The notes beneath the pieces are model-generated. The model saw nothing but the letters and a program-made list of their open reading frames with translations. It made no database searches and was not told the DNA's origin. Of a DNA stretch of 64,000 bases, positions 44,966 through 56,929 are shown piece by piece (position 1 is the first letter of the stretch; each line of letters begins with the position of its first letter). Source of the stretch: Sweltsa coloradensis (lineage: Eukaryota > Arthropoda > Insecta > Plecoptera > Chloroperlidae); assembly GCA_024449915.1 (NCBI GenBank), contig JAMZAV010000024.1:682001-746000 (forward strand), read 5' to 3'. The position numbers and the translations under genes are program-made.

Positions 44966-45309
44966 AATAATACATCATTACTGTACAACCAGTAAGCCGG
45001 GATTTGTTTATTACGTAACTCGGGGGCATCCAATGGGCTGCTTCTCCTGATGGAATGGATAAGTGTGTCATTATTTATGTAACTGATTGATCATACAATG
45101 AAACGCACCTTTATAAGTAGTTTTAACAATTACTTTACTGGCCATTTTAATTTAGCAATCTCTGTTTGTAAATTTTAAATATTCGCCAAGGTGGTTTACA
45201 GAAAAAATAATTATCTTTATCTTAATTTATTCAAAGTAACAATACGACAGTGCAGAGCGTATTATATATGAAAACGTTTAGTATGAGTATGGGAATGTAG
45301 TACCAAGAA
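44966..45309. other. Unassigned stretch
   Basis: AT-rich; nothing recognised. Confidence 0.4.
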
Positions 45310-45562
45310 AACAAATTGTCGAAGTACACACAAATACAATCTTGAACGCATTGATGTATTTGGTGGAGGTGCCGGGTACGGAAAATATCCATTTAAATAA
45401 TTATATCTTCCCGACTCTTTGTCTCCGAGGGTCACCCAGAACAGTTTATCTCATACTTGTTGGACAACAAATAACGCATGTATGTCGGAGGTCGTGTTCG
45501 GTTTTAATCGTGAAACGTGACACACGCTCAGACGGACGGTCGGACAGAGGAGTGGTGCTTAT
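45310..45562 (-). repeat. Family A dispersed repeat, copy 14
   Basis: ACAAATTGTCGAAG, TTGGTGGAGGTGCCGGGTAC, CTTGTTGGACAACAAAT, GTCGTGTTCGGTTTTAATCG, GAAACGTGACACACGCTC and GACGGACGGTCGGACAG in minus-strand order. The 86-codon plus-strand frame here is antisense to the repeat. Confidence 0.7.
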
Positions 45563-46904
45563 AGCTCACAGTGCTGCGTACTTCTCACCTCGGACATTAT
45601 GACGGTCATACTTGTCCCACGGTTTCCTTTAGACAGTTTCCAACATGATTGTCGTACTTTTCACATGTATTTCTTACGACCGTACTACACATTGCGCATG
45701 ACTGTACTTCAAATCACAATTGTCTAATCATGATCGTACTTTTCACATATTTGTAACGGTTCGGTATCGTTCTTCCACTAGTATTATTATTGTGCTTTAG
45801 AGTGTTGAGTGTACTTCACAGTTGTTAATTATCATAACACAGTTCTCTAATAGCAGTCGCTTAAAGCAGGTCGTTGTACCTGCTAGGGTAGCTCTCTGTT
45901 CCTCCGACTCCATCATCGTCGAGTTTGTTAATCTTTTGATGTATTTCTCCGCCTTTGTTTTCCGTAATCTCAGCCAGCGCGCAGTTTTATGGGGTTCTGC
46001 ATCGTGAGTTTTACTAGCTTCTGTTATTTGTTGACTTGGTTAATTCTTTTGATTGAGAAATACCCTCATTGTCTGTTATTAAACCCCCAGTATTAAAAAC
46101 CCCAGAAAGTCGTGGACTCATTTTCTTGACTTGGCTTAAATATCACAGCAATTATTCTTATACTGCTGCTCCAAGGGATTTTATTTCGTAACAAAAGATC
46201 GGCTTAAAGCCATACTAAACACTCGAGAACAGTATTATTTTTATATTTGACTGCTTGGAGGTCTTGTCACACTCGCTTTTCAAGCACTGCATCTGAACGC
46301 AGAGTGTGCTTGTTCCACAAGCAGCGGTACAGATAATCGATCCTAGCTGCCTTATTAAACGGTAATGGGAGCAGGTTTAACGGTTGGGTGGTTTTATACC
46401 GCGTGCAATGTTGAAGAGTGTTAAACACGGGCTAAGAAATAATTGGAAGACATTTTAGGTTTTGCGCTCGTATCTACAAGATACCATTTAACATAAACAT
46501 TTAGGAATAATGCGTTTTACTTTATATATTAAAAAATACAAGGAAAATGAAAAAGATCTCAATTGTTTGTGTTTCGAAGAAATCAGACAATTAAATTATA
46601 TTTCAAATATCCTTCACATTCTATTAACATTTTTATTTAAAGCACTCATTAGTGTATGCCTAGTTCTCATTGCAAAATGTTACTTTTTACTCAAGTTTTT
46701 TGTTTTGTTTTTTACACACGCATAGATGGAGGAACAGAAGAGTGATGCTATTGAAGATTGTCGAACACAACACCAAACGTTACGTTTCATCATTGAGAAC
46801 ATTGTCCATGTTGGCCTCTAGGGATGAGGAATATACGAAATAGTATTTATATGTTTCTGGGAAGCAAAACTCCGGGATAGTAGTTCAAAATGTTACATCT
46901 CCTG
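45563..46904. other. Unassigned stretch
   Basis: Duplicated words (TTGTCGTACTTTTCACAT and ATGATCGTACTTTTCACAT near 45650 and 45729) suggest a small decayed repeat. A weak family A 5'-end candidate (ACACACGCATAGATGGAGGA) lies near 46715-46752 on the minus strand. Confidence 0.35.
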
Positions 46905-47210
46905 CGTGAAGGCGCTGCCCCCAAGCCCGTCAAGACGGAACGTGTGAGGGGGTGGGGAGGGGGCGACGCCAGTCCGAACATCGGCGTCGTCCTGTCCCGA
47001 GCGATGCGACGGAGAACCCTGTCCTTCAGAGGAGGGTACCCGCGGAGAGCCTTGGAGCTAGGCACTGAGGAAGGCGGATGTGTGTCGGAGAGTACGGACG
47101 CTCGCCCGCGCGCCCGGAGGTTGAGGTTGTGGGGTGGTCGGTGAAAGTCACTCCGCGTGGAGACCCTGGGTGCACCCCCTCTAGCGCCCAGAGGCCATCC
47201 AGAAACCTGT
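46905..47210. other. GC-rich island of unknown origin
   Basis: Three hundred bases that are far richer in G and C than the surroundings, with GGGGGTGGGGAGGGGGCGAC, CCCGCGCGCCCGGAGG and GACGCCAGTCCGAACATCGG. Overlapping open frames exist on both strands (84 codons plus, 46890-47144; 140 codons minus, 46847-47269); this is expected in GC-rich sequence, where stop codons are scarce. The plus-strand peptide is Arg/Gly rich, the minus-strand one Arg/Pro rich; neither is recognised. Possible readings are an untranslated part of a GC-rich LINE, a fragment of a transferred GC-rich sequence, or a CpG-rich promoter. I cannot choose among them. Confidence 0.5.
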
Positions 47211-47944
47211 AAGAGATCTATGTTCACGTTGCGATGTAGGCAAACCGATAAAAGTAGATAACGTGACACTAATTCTAGAGGTCGCGGTTTTGATACCCTT
47301 CACCATCAACCTTCGCTGACGGTTTTTACAGCTATCCTCATCCAAAATGAGAACTACCACTAGAACTATAGAAAAAGAGTTGCCCATAAGCTACCTCCAC
47401 TGTGCTTTCCATGTTGTAGGCGGTAGGTCGACTGTAAAACTGATGGATGTTTCCGCCCAACTGTCCTCTCGCCCTACACCTAGTTAGTGCAAGTGATATC
47501 TGCGAAGTTGAAAGTAATGGTGTAGCTATAGCACGAACACCTCAGGGTTTTGACGTCGGTTAGCGGCGCTCTCGCGGGGATTATGTCTTGCACGGGAGGA
47601 AAGTGGGCTGCTGGTTCTATTACCAGATGAGACGTAACAGAAAGAGACGTACGACCAAGTACTATTGGTTCGTTTGAAGAGCTCACCAAGTCAGACGTGT
47701 CCGTTGAAGAATCATTGCAAAGTCTTACATCCTCTAGCCAAGCTGTGACGAAACGTACCGTTGATTGCTGCTAGAGGAAATTGTATTTTGCATTCTTCGA
47801 TGATCTGCATGTCGATTAGTAGTTTTGTATTATTGTTTCTTGTTGTAATATAGTCATTGATTCTCGTGTAACTATTCAAAATCTTGAGTGTCATCATTTC
47901 ATTAATGAAGGCAGTAAGCATAAAGTACGTCAACAAATCAACAA
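47211..47944. other. Unassigned stretch
   Basis: Contains a weak B-box-like TCGCGGTTTTGATACCC near 47281-47298 and another near 47610 (TGGTTCTATTACC). No gene recognised. Confidence 0.35.
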
Positions 47945-48040
47945 TTATCACAAAAGTTGCGATGAGAGGGATTCGAACACACATCTATTGTTTAAATTCG
48001 ACTCGAAAGTGCACTCTAATCTTTTCAGCTAAAGATTAAA
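47945..48040 (-). repeat. tRNA-like SINE head
   Basis: On the minus strand an A-box-like TCTTTAGCTGAAAAGATTAG precedes a B box GTGTTCGAATCCCTC at proper spacing. Acceptor arms do not pair. Confidence 0.45.
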
Positions 48041-48210
48041 CTAGTAATTTGATCTGGCGTTAATAAGAAGCTTGTACAGGTACACAACAAGTAGGAGGAA
48101 GAAGGTAAAAGCAGGGCGAGTAGTTATAAGAAGGGAAGGCAACAGAGAGTGGAACCTTACTTCCCAGATTGTAACAAGGGAAAGGGGGATCATATAACTA
48201 ACATGTACGC

Positions 48211-48452
48211 GTACGGGAGTTCCCAAGTAGGGAGCGAAGCTACTTTCTCAATACTCATAGAAAACTCGTTCAGAGGTGAACTCTTTTGATGGTGGTTCCG
48301 GGTTACAAAATATCCCCTTCTGAGTGAGCTAGCTTCGTGCCCCTCACCACCAGATTGTTGAAGGGCAATGCCAACAAAAACCGCATGTCAGTCAGTCAGT
48401 CGGATGTCACGATCGGTTCGTATCGTCAGACGGATAGAAAAGTGATGCATCT
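48211..48452 (-). repeat. Family A dispersed repeat, near full length, copy 15
   Basis: GTACGGGAGTTCCCAAGTAG, GGAGCGAAGCTACTTTCTCA, TGATGGTGGTTCCGGGTTAC, GATTGTTGAAGGGCAATGCC and CAGACGGATAGAAAAGTGAT. An internal GTCA tetranucleotide run (GTCAGTCAGTCAGTCGG) has arisen in place of the usual sequence. Confidence 0.7.
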
Positions 48453-48972
48453 ACGGGAGGATTTCTTTCTGAAATAGCTACCAAAGTCTTGTCGTTAGCT
48501 ATATTTCCAGTATAATAAGTTATTAGTAGTAATACTACTTCTAGCAGTCCCCTTTATAGCATTGACCTTAGAATATTGAGAAGGGGTAAATTTTATCTTG
48601 CCCCTCCCTTCTCATGCCCTCATACCGAAATATTGCTATTCTCCACTTCTGAGATATTTTATCAATCTGAGAAATACAAAAGGTAAACGCATTGACTACT
48701 CATCTGGGTCTATTGTTCTGTGTATTCCCCCTACTGTTCACCCACACCCGTCGAATTGATATATAAGGAGGGGAAACCAGATTCACAAGAAGGCTTAGGG
48801 ATGGATTTACATGCAACGCGTACTTTATCGCACAATGTCTCCTATTACATGGGTGGAGGTATAGATACTGCATTAAGTGATTTCTTGTCGATGCCGCAAA
48901 TTTCTGATAATTTTCTATTAACCTTCGAAGACAAACACAAAAATTGCTAGCCTATAGAAATAACTGTTTGTT
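48453..48972. other. Unassigned stretch
   Basis: A plus-strand frame at 48720-48950 has fairly ordinary composition but no motif or splice evidence. Confidence 0.35.
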
Positions 48973-49055
48973 AGCAGTTTTGGAGACTAATACCGGCAAT
49001 CGGGAGACCGGGGTTCGATACCCCGCTGGGATAGATTTTTTTAATTTCTGGATTG
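48973..49055 (+). repeat. tRNA-like SINE tail region with B box
   Basis: ATCGGGAGACCGGGGTTCGATACCCCGCTGGG (adjacent words) is a B box with a perfect T stem (CGGGG/CCCCG). It is followed by ATTTTTTTAATTTCTG, the same tail word seen in the foldback element at 40531 and 17749, so it belongs to or near that family. Confidence 0.55.
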
Positions 49056-49740
49056 ATTTCTCGAAAAAACTATATAATGCCAAAACATTCTGAACAGTAA
49101 TTCCGATACAGTTTTTTTTAATTGGCACTATTCGATCACTATGATCTCTTAAAATAATTCCAAATTTAGAGAATTATCCTAAAATATTTTCTAATAAATT
49201 CCATACCCTTCAAATATCATACACAAATTTCACTTAACGAACCTTTATTTGTTGATAATTTTACAGTAACAACAGACAAAACTAATAAAAAAATTAAAAA
49301 AGTTATTTTAAATTGACAACAGCGGTATGCAAGTATGTGTCAGCAAATTTTTTATGGCCTCTGCAAATATATTAGCACGAATATGTCTAAAAAATGTAAT
49401 TTGCCGTCGTCGTATGACGCTATACTGCTATAGAATATAGCTGTTGGGAATGACATATACCACATTGTCCCCCCCCCCCCTGATATCCTAAATGCTAATT
49501 GTGGCTGTGACGTAGGCCTACACTTGCAACGGCAAAACACAGCTTCAGTGCGAACCTCCAGCTCATACTCACGAAGCACGCGTACCACGACACTTGGTCA
49601 AAATCATTCGTTCATGTGACATCTTGACAAAAAATACGTTCTGTCCATATTGTGCCTCCGAAGTCGCGACAGATGTGGCATATTTTCAAACTAATGGAAA
49701 CACATGTTTTGATATTAATGTATGCAAGTAAGTAAAAATG
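49056..49740. other. Unassigned AT-rich stretch
   Basis: Holds a C12-type run near 49469-49480. The minus-strand frame at 49352-49588 shows no known motif. Confidence 0.4.
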
Positions 49741-49755
49741 TATTATTATTATTAA

Positions 49756-49819
<64 letters not shown>

Positions 49820-50113
49820 GCCTTATGCTTACCTATAGGTTAATGCCAATAAACTGTTTTCAAATAATTTCAAATAATGTTTGTGGGAAGCCTGCCCAGG
49901 GTGCAATTCATGCCCCTCTTCCAGGTGTCTAACTAGGTATGTTGCGGATAGGACAATTGTGAAGGGATGCCCGCAATACCTTGTATTCGCATCAACGACT
50001 AAGGAAAACCTAGGAAAAAACCTTCAGTGAGGATTGCCGGTCTCGACGGGATTTGAACCCGGGACCTCCCGAATCAGAGTCGCGCGCTTAACGCTTGAGC
50101 CAACACTGTCGTT
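49741..50113 (-). repeat. tRNA-derived SINE, family B, with (AAT)n tail
   Basis: On the minus strand: A box TGGCTCAAGCGTTAAGC, B box CCGGGTTCAAATCCCGTCG, the family word CCGGCAATCCTCACTGAAGG, a body of about 180 bases, and an (AAT)n tail that appears as ATT repeats at 49741-49819. Head, body and microsatellite tail are in the correct order for a polymerase III retroposon. This is the best preserved family B copy. Confidence 0.75.
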
Positions 50114-51700
50114 CAAACTTAATCTCGGTGCTCGTAATTTGACTAAGGAAACCCACAAGAAAACCAATTTAGCTAGGATTGTTGAAAGTGGCGAGCAAAA
50201 AACCTATGACTTCTGAATTTTCGCCTGGCTTATAACATGAGCTATAACTATCGGTTTATAAACATTAGTCCCTCCTGACTGAGAATTCTCTCAGGCTTAG
50301 ATACATCCTGGGTATGCCACTGGATGATATATTAAAAGCAACTTTATACCGAAAAACAAACCAAGCATAACATTATGTTTTACTAATACATTTCGACACC
50401 ACTTTACTCTTTTAAATATCTCTGTGAAAGAGTATGAGTTGAAAACTAATACTAATAATAAGTACGTAACATAGTATTATGCTACTCTTCGAAATAATTT
50501 ATCGTATCAAATGGTGATAAAAATTTACAAATTTCATCATAGCTACAAACACTTATTTATTGTTATAACAAGTCAATAGTAGAGTTATAAAACAATTAAT
50601 TCAATTCAAACAATTCGTATTGATACATCTTGATAACCTCTTTTAAAGAAACGTAGACTCGTAAAAGAACTCAAAAGTCTTACTGTGTTTAGTTTTTAAT
50701 AAGCTCATTGTTGCGAGTGAGACAGTTTTATAACATTTTACAAACAACTTTGCACGTCCCAAATATAAAAATATCCGTCAACTAAACATTAACTTTTCTT
50801 TATTTTGCTACAGATCCAAGAACTAAGATGATTTATTTTTTAAAGACAAATTAAATGTTCACATGACATTGTAACAACTTATTGTTAGCATAAATGATAC
50901 AATATATCAGATAAAACGTAACGATGGTAGTGAGAATTAGCCCCATACCATATGAGTAAGACTTGTCCCCTTGAGGTTTACAAATTATGGACCCGTCAGC
51001 TGACTGGCATTATGTATTTTATTTCTTTAGTGACATGTGAATTCAGGCACAAAAAACAAAAGCTACCAGCTTTGTACAATTTCTTATAATTAATATGTTG
51101 ATGGTGTGGTATGAAGTATTTGTTTGTGCACTGGTAGTGGCAACGTTTGTTTGTGCAGGGAACAGCTAGACGAGCTCAATGTGTCGAGCGTTGCCTTACA
51201 ATAAGTCATCACAGGTGGCAGCACCTCACGCTTTATCATGTGCGTTTTATCAAGTACTTGAAGGGAAAACAAGATGGCATCACTGTATACAGTACACATG
51301 TTGATGAGGTGACAACCACACACATACCCACGTTGACGTATTCTTCGTTCTAGCTACTTTGTGGAAACGCTTTTTGATTTTATATAAGGGAGGGAGTCAG
51401 TCCCGAACCCGAAATCAACCCCACAATAAGAGACTGAAAAATAGTTGAACCCTAGATCGGTTAGTTGGGATTTTTTGTCAGACATTCACATTATTTTATC
51501 ATAAACCCAATTTCTATGCATGTTGATGAAACCCGAACTGAACTCAATCCTTATTAATTTTAATTTAGTTTCGTGTTCGGATGCGGTCAACACAATGTTG
51601 GTTTTGTCGGTTGGTGAATCAGTCAGATAGTTGATCGAGTTACTTATTTTATCAACTGATTCCATACTTTATTTTTTTCATTATTTACTTGTTTCTTCTA
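50114..51700. other. Unassigned stretch
   Basis: AT-rich. A plus-strand 68-codon frame at 51147-51353 follows TTTGTTTGTGCAG, an acceptable splice acceptor, but the peptide is not recognised and no donor is evident. Confidence 0.35.
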
Positions 51701-52035
51701 AATTACTTCCACCATACTACTTCTTGATTATAAATTGCTACCAACCATACTACTTCTTGATTATAAATTACTTAACTATACTACTTCTTGATTATAAATT
51801 ACTTCCAACCATACTACTTCCTGATTATAAATTACTTCCAAGTATACTACTTCTTGATTATAAATTACTTCCAACCATACTACTTCTTGATTATAAATTA
51901 CTACCAACCATACTACTTCTTGATTATAAATTACTTCCAACCATACTACTTCTTAATTATAAATTACTTCCAACCATACTACTTCTTGATTATAAATTAT
52001 CTCCAACCATACTACTTCTTGATTATAAATTACTT
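51701..52035 (+). repeat. 33-bp minisatellite, about 10 copies
   Basis: Unit AATTACTTCCAACCATACTA plus CTTCTTGATTATA. Copies differ by a few substitutions; copy 2-3 has a one-base-shorter junction (TTACTTAACTATAC). As 33 is divisible by three, two frames stay open and give 11-residue repeats (YKLLPTILLLD and YFLIINYFQPY). The hydrophobic repeated peptide has no plausible start context or partner; I treat it as a minisatellite. Confidence 0.93.
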
Positions 52036-53639
52036 GTTGACCCTATCGAGCGTCCGTCTAGACGAAAGATTAACCGGCTCTGTCTAAACTACTACGCGTG
52101 AAGTGGTCTTGTGAAATAGAACGAACGAGAAGACATTTTAATCCGAGCAATTGTTGAGCTCTCTAAACCCTCGGCCCTCGCCTCTGGCAAAATAAATGAA
52201 TCTCCAAGAAACTCGCTTTCTTAGTCAAGAATAAATTTGAAAGAAAGCTTAAAAGATTTTCAGGAATGAAAGATCGGAAAATGCCGCTATGACCTTTCTG
52301 TCTTTAAGTAAATAACAAAGAATCTTTAGACGACTTTGTTTCTGATGTGGGCCTGACGTAAACGGGGATTATGTACAACAATAGGAATAATAGCAAGTAT
52401 TTTACTACGAGAAGCTTTTAAAGAAACGATACCAGACTGCGAGCAGATTGTCTTCATCTCATTACGTCCTTAATTATACCTTACATCTGCACTCTTATTA
52501 CCCTTTCTTCCCGTTTCCTTTGAAGCCAACTTCTCACTTTAAACTCTCCAAAGACCAAAATGTTGAAGCATTATCTCTAGTAAGAGCATGAGGCTTCTTT
52601 TGTACTTTTCTTCTCCCGACTTTTTCAACAAATATTCCCGGCTATTTTCCCAACTAGGGGGACGAATGTTTAAGATAAATAGTTTTCTTCTTATCACTGC
52701 TATGAATAACTACTACGACGTAGAAATAATATATTCGTATTGACAGAAGATTCTTATATGTTGACTTTTCTAGTTTCTTGACCTTTCTCTGTTTATGATT
52801 TATATCATGTTTATAACTTGCAACGGGACATCTCGTATCGAGTGTAGTAAATTAAGTGGATGGTAAGTTAGGGAAACAATAGATTCGGCCTATCAGTTTC
52901 TAAGGTCAGTCAATCTTGAATCTTCGCTGGCGTGTGCGTGTGTGCGTTGTGTAACTGTGCGTCTAGGAGCTTGTACATGGCTATAAGTGTATTTAGATTA
53001 TTTTCAACAGTTGACAGGCAAACACACAACACTGTCACATATGTAAGATACGCTACATAGTTACGTAAGAATTAAATGTGAAGAATATTCATTAAAACAC
53101 TTTTTTCAGAAATTGATTCAACAAAAATGAAAAATAAATCCAATTTTGAAGTATTTACATTTAGTCAAAAACACCGAAATATACATTAAGTTTTTTGGAA
53201 ATCTGCTATGATACGGGCGTACATTTATCCCTATGTAATTGCTAGTTTATTCGTCACAAATACTCCTTTTTTGTATTATTTAATACGACATGTCTGCAGG
53301 AGTAGCAATATGTCAACCATCAAATCAGTCCACTTCATCTTCGAACTTCTTTCAACTTATCTCAACGTCTTTTTGTGTTTAAATTATTGCAAATATTTCT
53401 AAATCTACTTCTCTATGTTATAGAGAAATATTTATATTTGAGTTAAAAGTATTTGATAAATCACTCTTAATTAATTCAAGCCAAATGCAAATCGTTTCAC
53501 TAGTGAAAGTTGAACCTAATATTTGTTTGAAATGCCCCAAAATTGATTTTAGTCGGAAGTTTTCTCGAATATTCGTATAAATTAACATATGTTGTATCAT
53601 GAAAATTGTAGGTACGTACCTTATTCCGAGGTAACATAA
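52036..53639. other. 1.6 kb without a recognised gene
   Basis: AT-rich, with a short (GT)n-like tract near 52930-52950. Nothing gene-like recognised. Confidence 0.4.
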
Positions 53640-53745
53640 ACTATCGCTAGCTCTTACGCGAATCACCAGCCGTGACTACGGTTGCAGCGCCCTTTCGAAA
53701 TGTGGGTAGGCCTACGTGGTTTTGAATCCCGTCTAAAATGTCCTT
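53640..53745 (+). repeat. tRNA-like SINE head
   Basis: CTATCGCTAGCTCTTACGCG and a B-box-like GTGGTTTTGAATCCCGTC in order. Diverged. Confidence 0.35.
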
Positions 53746-54364
53746 CATCCTCATCTATCACGACTCATCGTCTCGAATACCATAATTGCATTAAGAGAGA
53801 CGTAAAAGTGGCAACACCACCACCACCACTCAGTCGCAAGCCACATTATAAGGTCCATTTAGAGTGAAGTTGAGCTTTGATGCCGGGATTCCCTCCTCCA
53901 CCATGCACCTAAGAAAACTTGCTAATCAACGCGAGCCCCTTGAAAGCAACCGCTCACCAATATCTTGATTGGACGAACATCAGCTAGTTATTAACTAAAA
54001 GCCTACAGTGTGTAAAGGAAAAGGACCATCCACACACCATATGTTGCTTGTCATTTGACAGTTTTTCTTAATGTTTATAATTATGATATTCGATAATTGC
54101 ATAGTGTGTTTTTAGTTCTTTGGGTATGACTCAAAAGAAAAGAAAAATGTTGTGAAATCAGCTTCGGGTATTGTAACAAGCCATTTAATTTTTCTCCAGT
54201 TCTCACTGACCCATCTATAACGAAGTCATTATCTTAATGACATTCTTTCCATTGACCCTACAATTGAAGAATATCTAAACATTAATATCATACCTATAGA
54301 CTAGAGGGGTGGGGGTATATTTTCATAAGATTATGCTGGCAGACATGAATTACAATATTTAATC
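53746..54364. other. Unassigned stretch
   Basis: A short (CAC)n run lies near 53813-53828. Nothing else recognised. Confidence 0.4.
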
Positions 54365-54450
54365 ATGGCTGGATTTGGCTTACAGATGCCATGCAAAAAG
54401 CGCGACGGATTACGGAGATCGCAGATTCGATACCCGCCGCCTGCAAACTT
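54365..54450 (+). repeat. tRNA-like SINE head
   Basis: A-box-like GGATTTGGCTTACAGATGCC, then GATCGCAGATTCGATACCCGC, a fair B box with partial T-stem symmetry. Confidence 0.4.
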
Positions 54451-54589
54451 GACTGAAAGTGTATCAGAGTTTTCTTCAATCTTCATACGAAGACAACTTT
54501 TCAGCCAATCGTGCGCTTTTGGGGGTCTCTAAACCATAACATTTTACCCAATAACACTTTTGATATTATCAATTGTTGAAATTCGTCTT

Positions 54590-54970
54590 TCATTCGTTGG
54601 TCTGTCTGCTTCCATTGCAGAAGGTCTAGGGTCCGATTCCCGCTATCGGCAGAAGAAGTATTTAACTTCTAATTCTTGGTTTAGAAATTTTTAAACGGTG
54701 ACTTTGGAGCAACGAGGCACGTAATAAATTCTTAAGTTGTTCCGAATCAGCCTTGTTGATTCTTGTGCTGTCCGCGGGTAGAATCGTGTCCACCTTGATT
54801 GATCGGTGTTTCCTACTAAATGTGCCGGTCTCTAGTTGGTCATTGTTCGCTCGTCGATGGTGTCGGCGCCTACAGGGGGCTTGGTCGGCTTTAAATTTAA
54901 TGTCCCCCACTGAAAATCAGTTCTATGACTGAGTGGGTAGACTCTAAATACGAATTTATTTTTATTCAAC
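54590..54970 (+). repeat. tRNA-derived SINE, family C copy 2
   Basis: GCTTCCATTGCAGAAGGTCT, B box AGGGTCCGATTCCCGC, AAACGGTGACTTTGGAGC, CAGCCTTGTTGATTCTTG, TAATGTCCCCCACTGAAAAT and ACTGAGTGGGTAGACTCTAA match copy 1 at 20195. The A-box end is eroded and the 3' tail is T/A rich. Confidence 0.8.
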
Positions 54971-55339
54971 GTGTTTTTGTCTCCATATTATAGAAGGATC
55001 CTCTATTTCCTCATTCGTTGCACGTGGAAGCTTGCCCTCCCCCCCCGGCCCTTCCCTTCCCTCGCGTATCTCGCGTCGTGGAAATACACCTGGGATTAAT
55101 AATACTAATGTAGGCTTAGCAAAGGCAAAATCATGTATCATATTTTGGAAGTTGTAATTTTTAATCTTGAGATTTTTACTTCATTACTTTCCCGTGCGTA
55201 GGCTATTTTTTTGTAAACCTGACAAAGATTTTATACGAATGATCCTATACAACTCCAAAAAGCAATTTCAATTACTTTCTCATGATTCGAGATGAGAGAA
55301 GAGCGTTTTAGTGCTCGTCTTGTGTGTTAGCGTGGTGAC

Positions 55340-55570
55340 GTAGTCTAACCCGGGATTCGAACCCGGGCCCTATTCAAGTAGTGACGATAGCATGCAGTTA
55401 ATAGTTTTAATAATCTCAATGTTAAGTCGGGATTCGAACCCGGGCCCTAGCAGTTAGTGGTAGTGGTAGTCAATAGTCATGACACATAGTAGATGTCGCT
55501 CGATCAGCAGGCGACCACTACTGTAGCATCTCAATCCAGCTCGGGATTCGAACCCGGGCTCTAGTCAAGT
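55340..55570 (-). repeat. Three spaced copies of a tRNA T-arm-like word
   Basis: CGGGATTCGAACCCGGGC or a close variant occurs at 55351, 55428 and 55542, each followed by CCTA/TCTA and AGTAGTG- or AGTTAGTG-like words. The minus strand reads GGGTTCGAATCCCG, an ideal B box. Only the T-arm portion is shared, not whole tRNA-like units. It looks like a small local amplification of a SINE head fragment. Confidence 0.7.
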
Positions 55571-56248
55571 ATTGAATAGAGCAGTAAGTGGATTGCCATG
55601 AGATAATGAAGTACAGACTTAGGAGATGGACGTGCACAGAATAGAGAGGCGGATTCAATTGCTAAATTGGATAATCTTTACACAGAGGCAATTTATTACT
55701 AAGCTGCAGTTGCCATTTGAGTGGATGCATACCTCGCACATCCACAGGCTATACACAGGCTGATAAACCAGCCAACCTTAGGGTGTATTCGTAAGAAAGT
55801 GCATCTCTCAGAAGGAACCTGCTCCGAACAATCATTTTGGAAACGGTGAGTATACTGGGTATGACTATAATTGCTAAATTGACGCTCAATAACTGGTGTA
55901 GACTTCACAATTGGGGTTCCTCCAAGAAGGTTGTGACATAGAAACTATTCGCTTTGCAAGAGCCTGCTTTTTAAATTCATTTCTGTGTAGTAGTGTAGGA
56001 TGGATGACTGCTGCAAGGCTACACAATTTCCGTGTGTGATGTGAAAGATGAGTGTGATTCTGTATGAATATCAAGACTACTGTTATCGAATATCAAACGA
56101 GCATGTTCAAGGAATTGTCCCAAAGAGTTGCTAACTTAATTTGCAGTTGCTTAAGGTCAGTAGTCTGATGACAAAATCTAATGATGCTTCTAGAATCACA
56201 GTGCAGATGACAAACTGGGCACAGTTAATAAGTATTTAAGCCAGTATG
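55571..56248. other. Unassigned stretch
   Basis: Nothing recognised; frames on the minus strand at 55699-56074 lack motifs. Confidence 0.35.
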
Positions 56249-56472
56249 TATCATTTCTGTTTGTCCGTCTGTCCGTTCGTGTCTTTCATGTGCTGACATG
56301 AGTTTTTTGTTGGTATTGTTTTTCGACAAGTATGATACAGAATGTTTCTGGGGTCAGGGGGCGGGGCGAGTCTCGCCAGAATGGAAATAATCCAGCCCCT
56401 CCACCAAACTTAACGCTGAAATAAATGTCAGTAAGTTTTTCTCGTTATTTCGGGTACCTTCGTTTCCGTGAT
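56249..56472 (+). repeat. Family A dispersed repeat, copy 16
   Basis: TTTGTCCGTCTGTCCGTTCG, TGCTGACATGAGTTTTTTGT, GGGGTCAGGGGGCGGGGC, CCAGCCCCTCCACCAAAC and TTCGGGTACCTTCG follow the family order, with a GC-rich core kept intact. Confidence 0.65.
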
Positions 56473-56929
56473 TGTTAAATAAAAACTATGAAGAAGCACT
56501 AAAAGCTCATAGTCTGGGTTCTCTTCTCTGGCAGCTTCGTACTGGGCGCGAGAATCTAACCCACAACTAATCTTTAAAGACATTCATCTTTCCATCAATA
56601 TGTTTGATTGAATATTGATCGACATTAAAGGTGCTTTGTTACTAACATTATTAAATGCTTCTTATCGTTATCGGTTATTGAGGATACTATAATAATGTAA
56701 TGTGATATTTGTAATATTTCTGGGATATGCTAGACCCAGTGTTATGTGCTACTTGAAATGAGTGCCTGTACAGAAAAATTAATTTCGTTCATTGTGTTCG
56801 TTAGTGCTCTGAGTTGAGCATAGTGCCATCACCTCAGTTGTTTCGCATCGGCTATGATGAGTATTGTGACGTCTACGCCTACCAACCATTGTCTAATGAA
56901 GGTTTACCAAGAAGTTGTTTGCACCATCT
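56473..56929. other. Unassigned stretch
   Basis: AT-rich up to the inverted repeat at 56930. Nothing recognised. Confidence 0.4.

Noticed and set aside
46847..47269. A 140-residue Arg/Pro-rich gene
   Set aside because: The frame overlaps another on the opposite strand in a GC-rich block with few stops; no motif or splice support.
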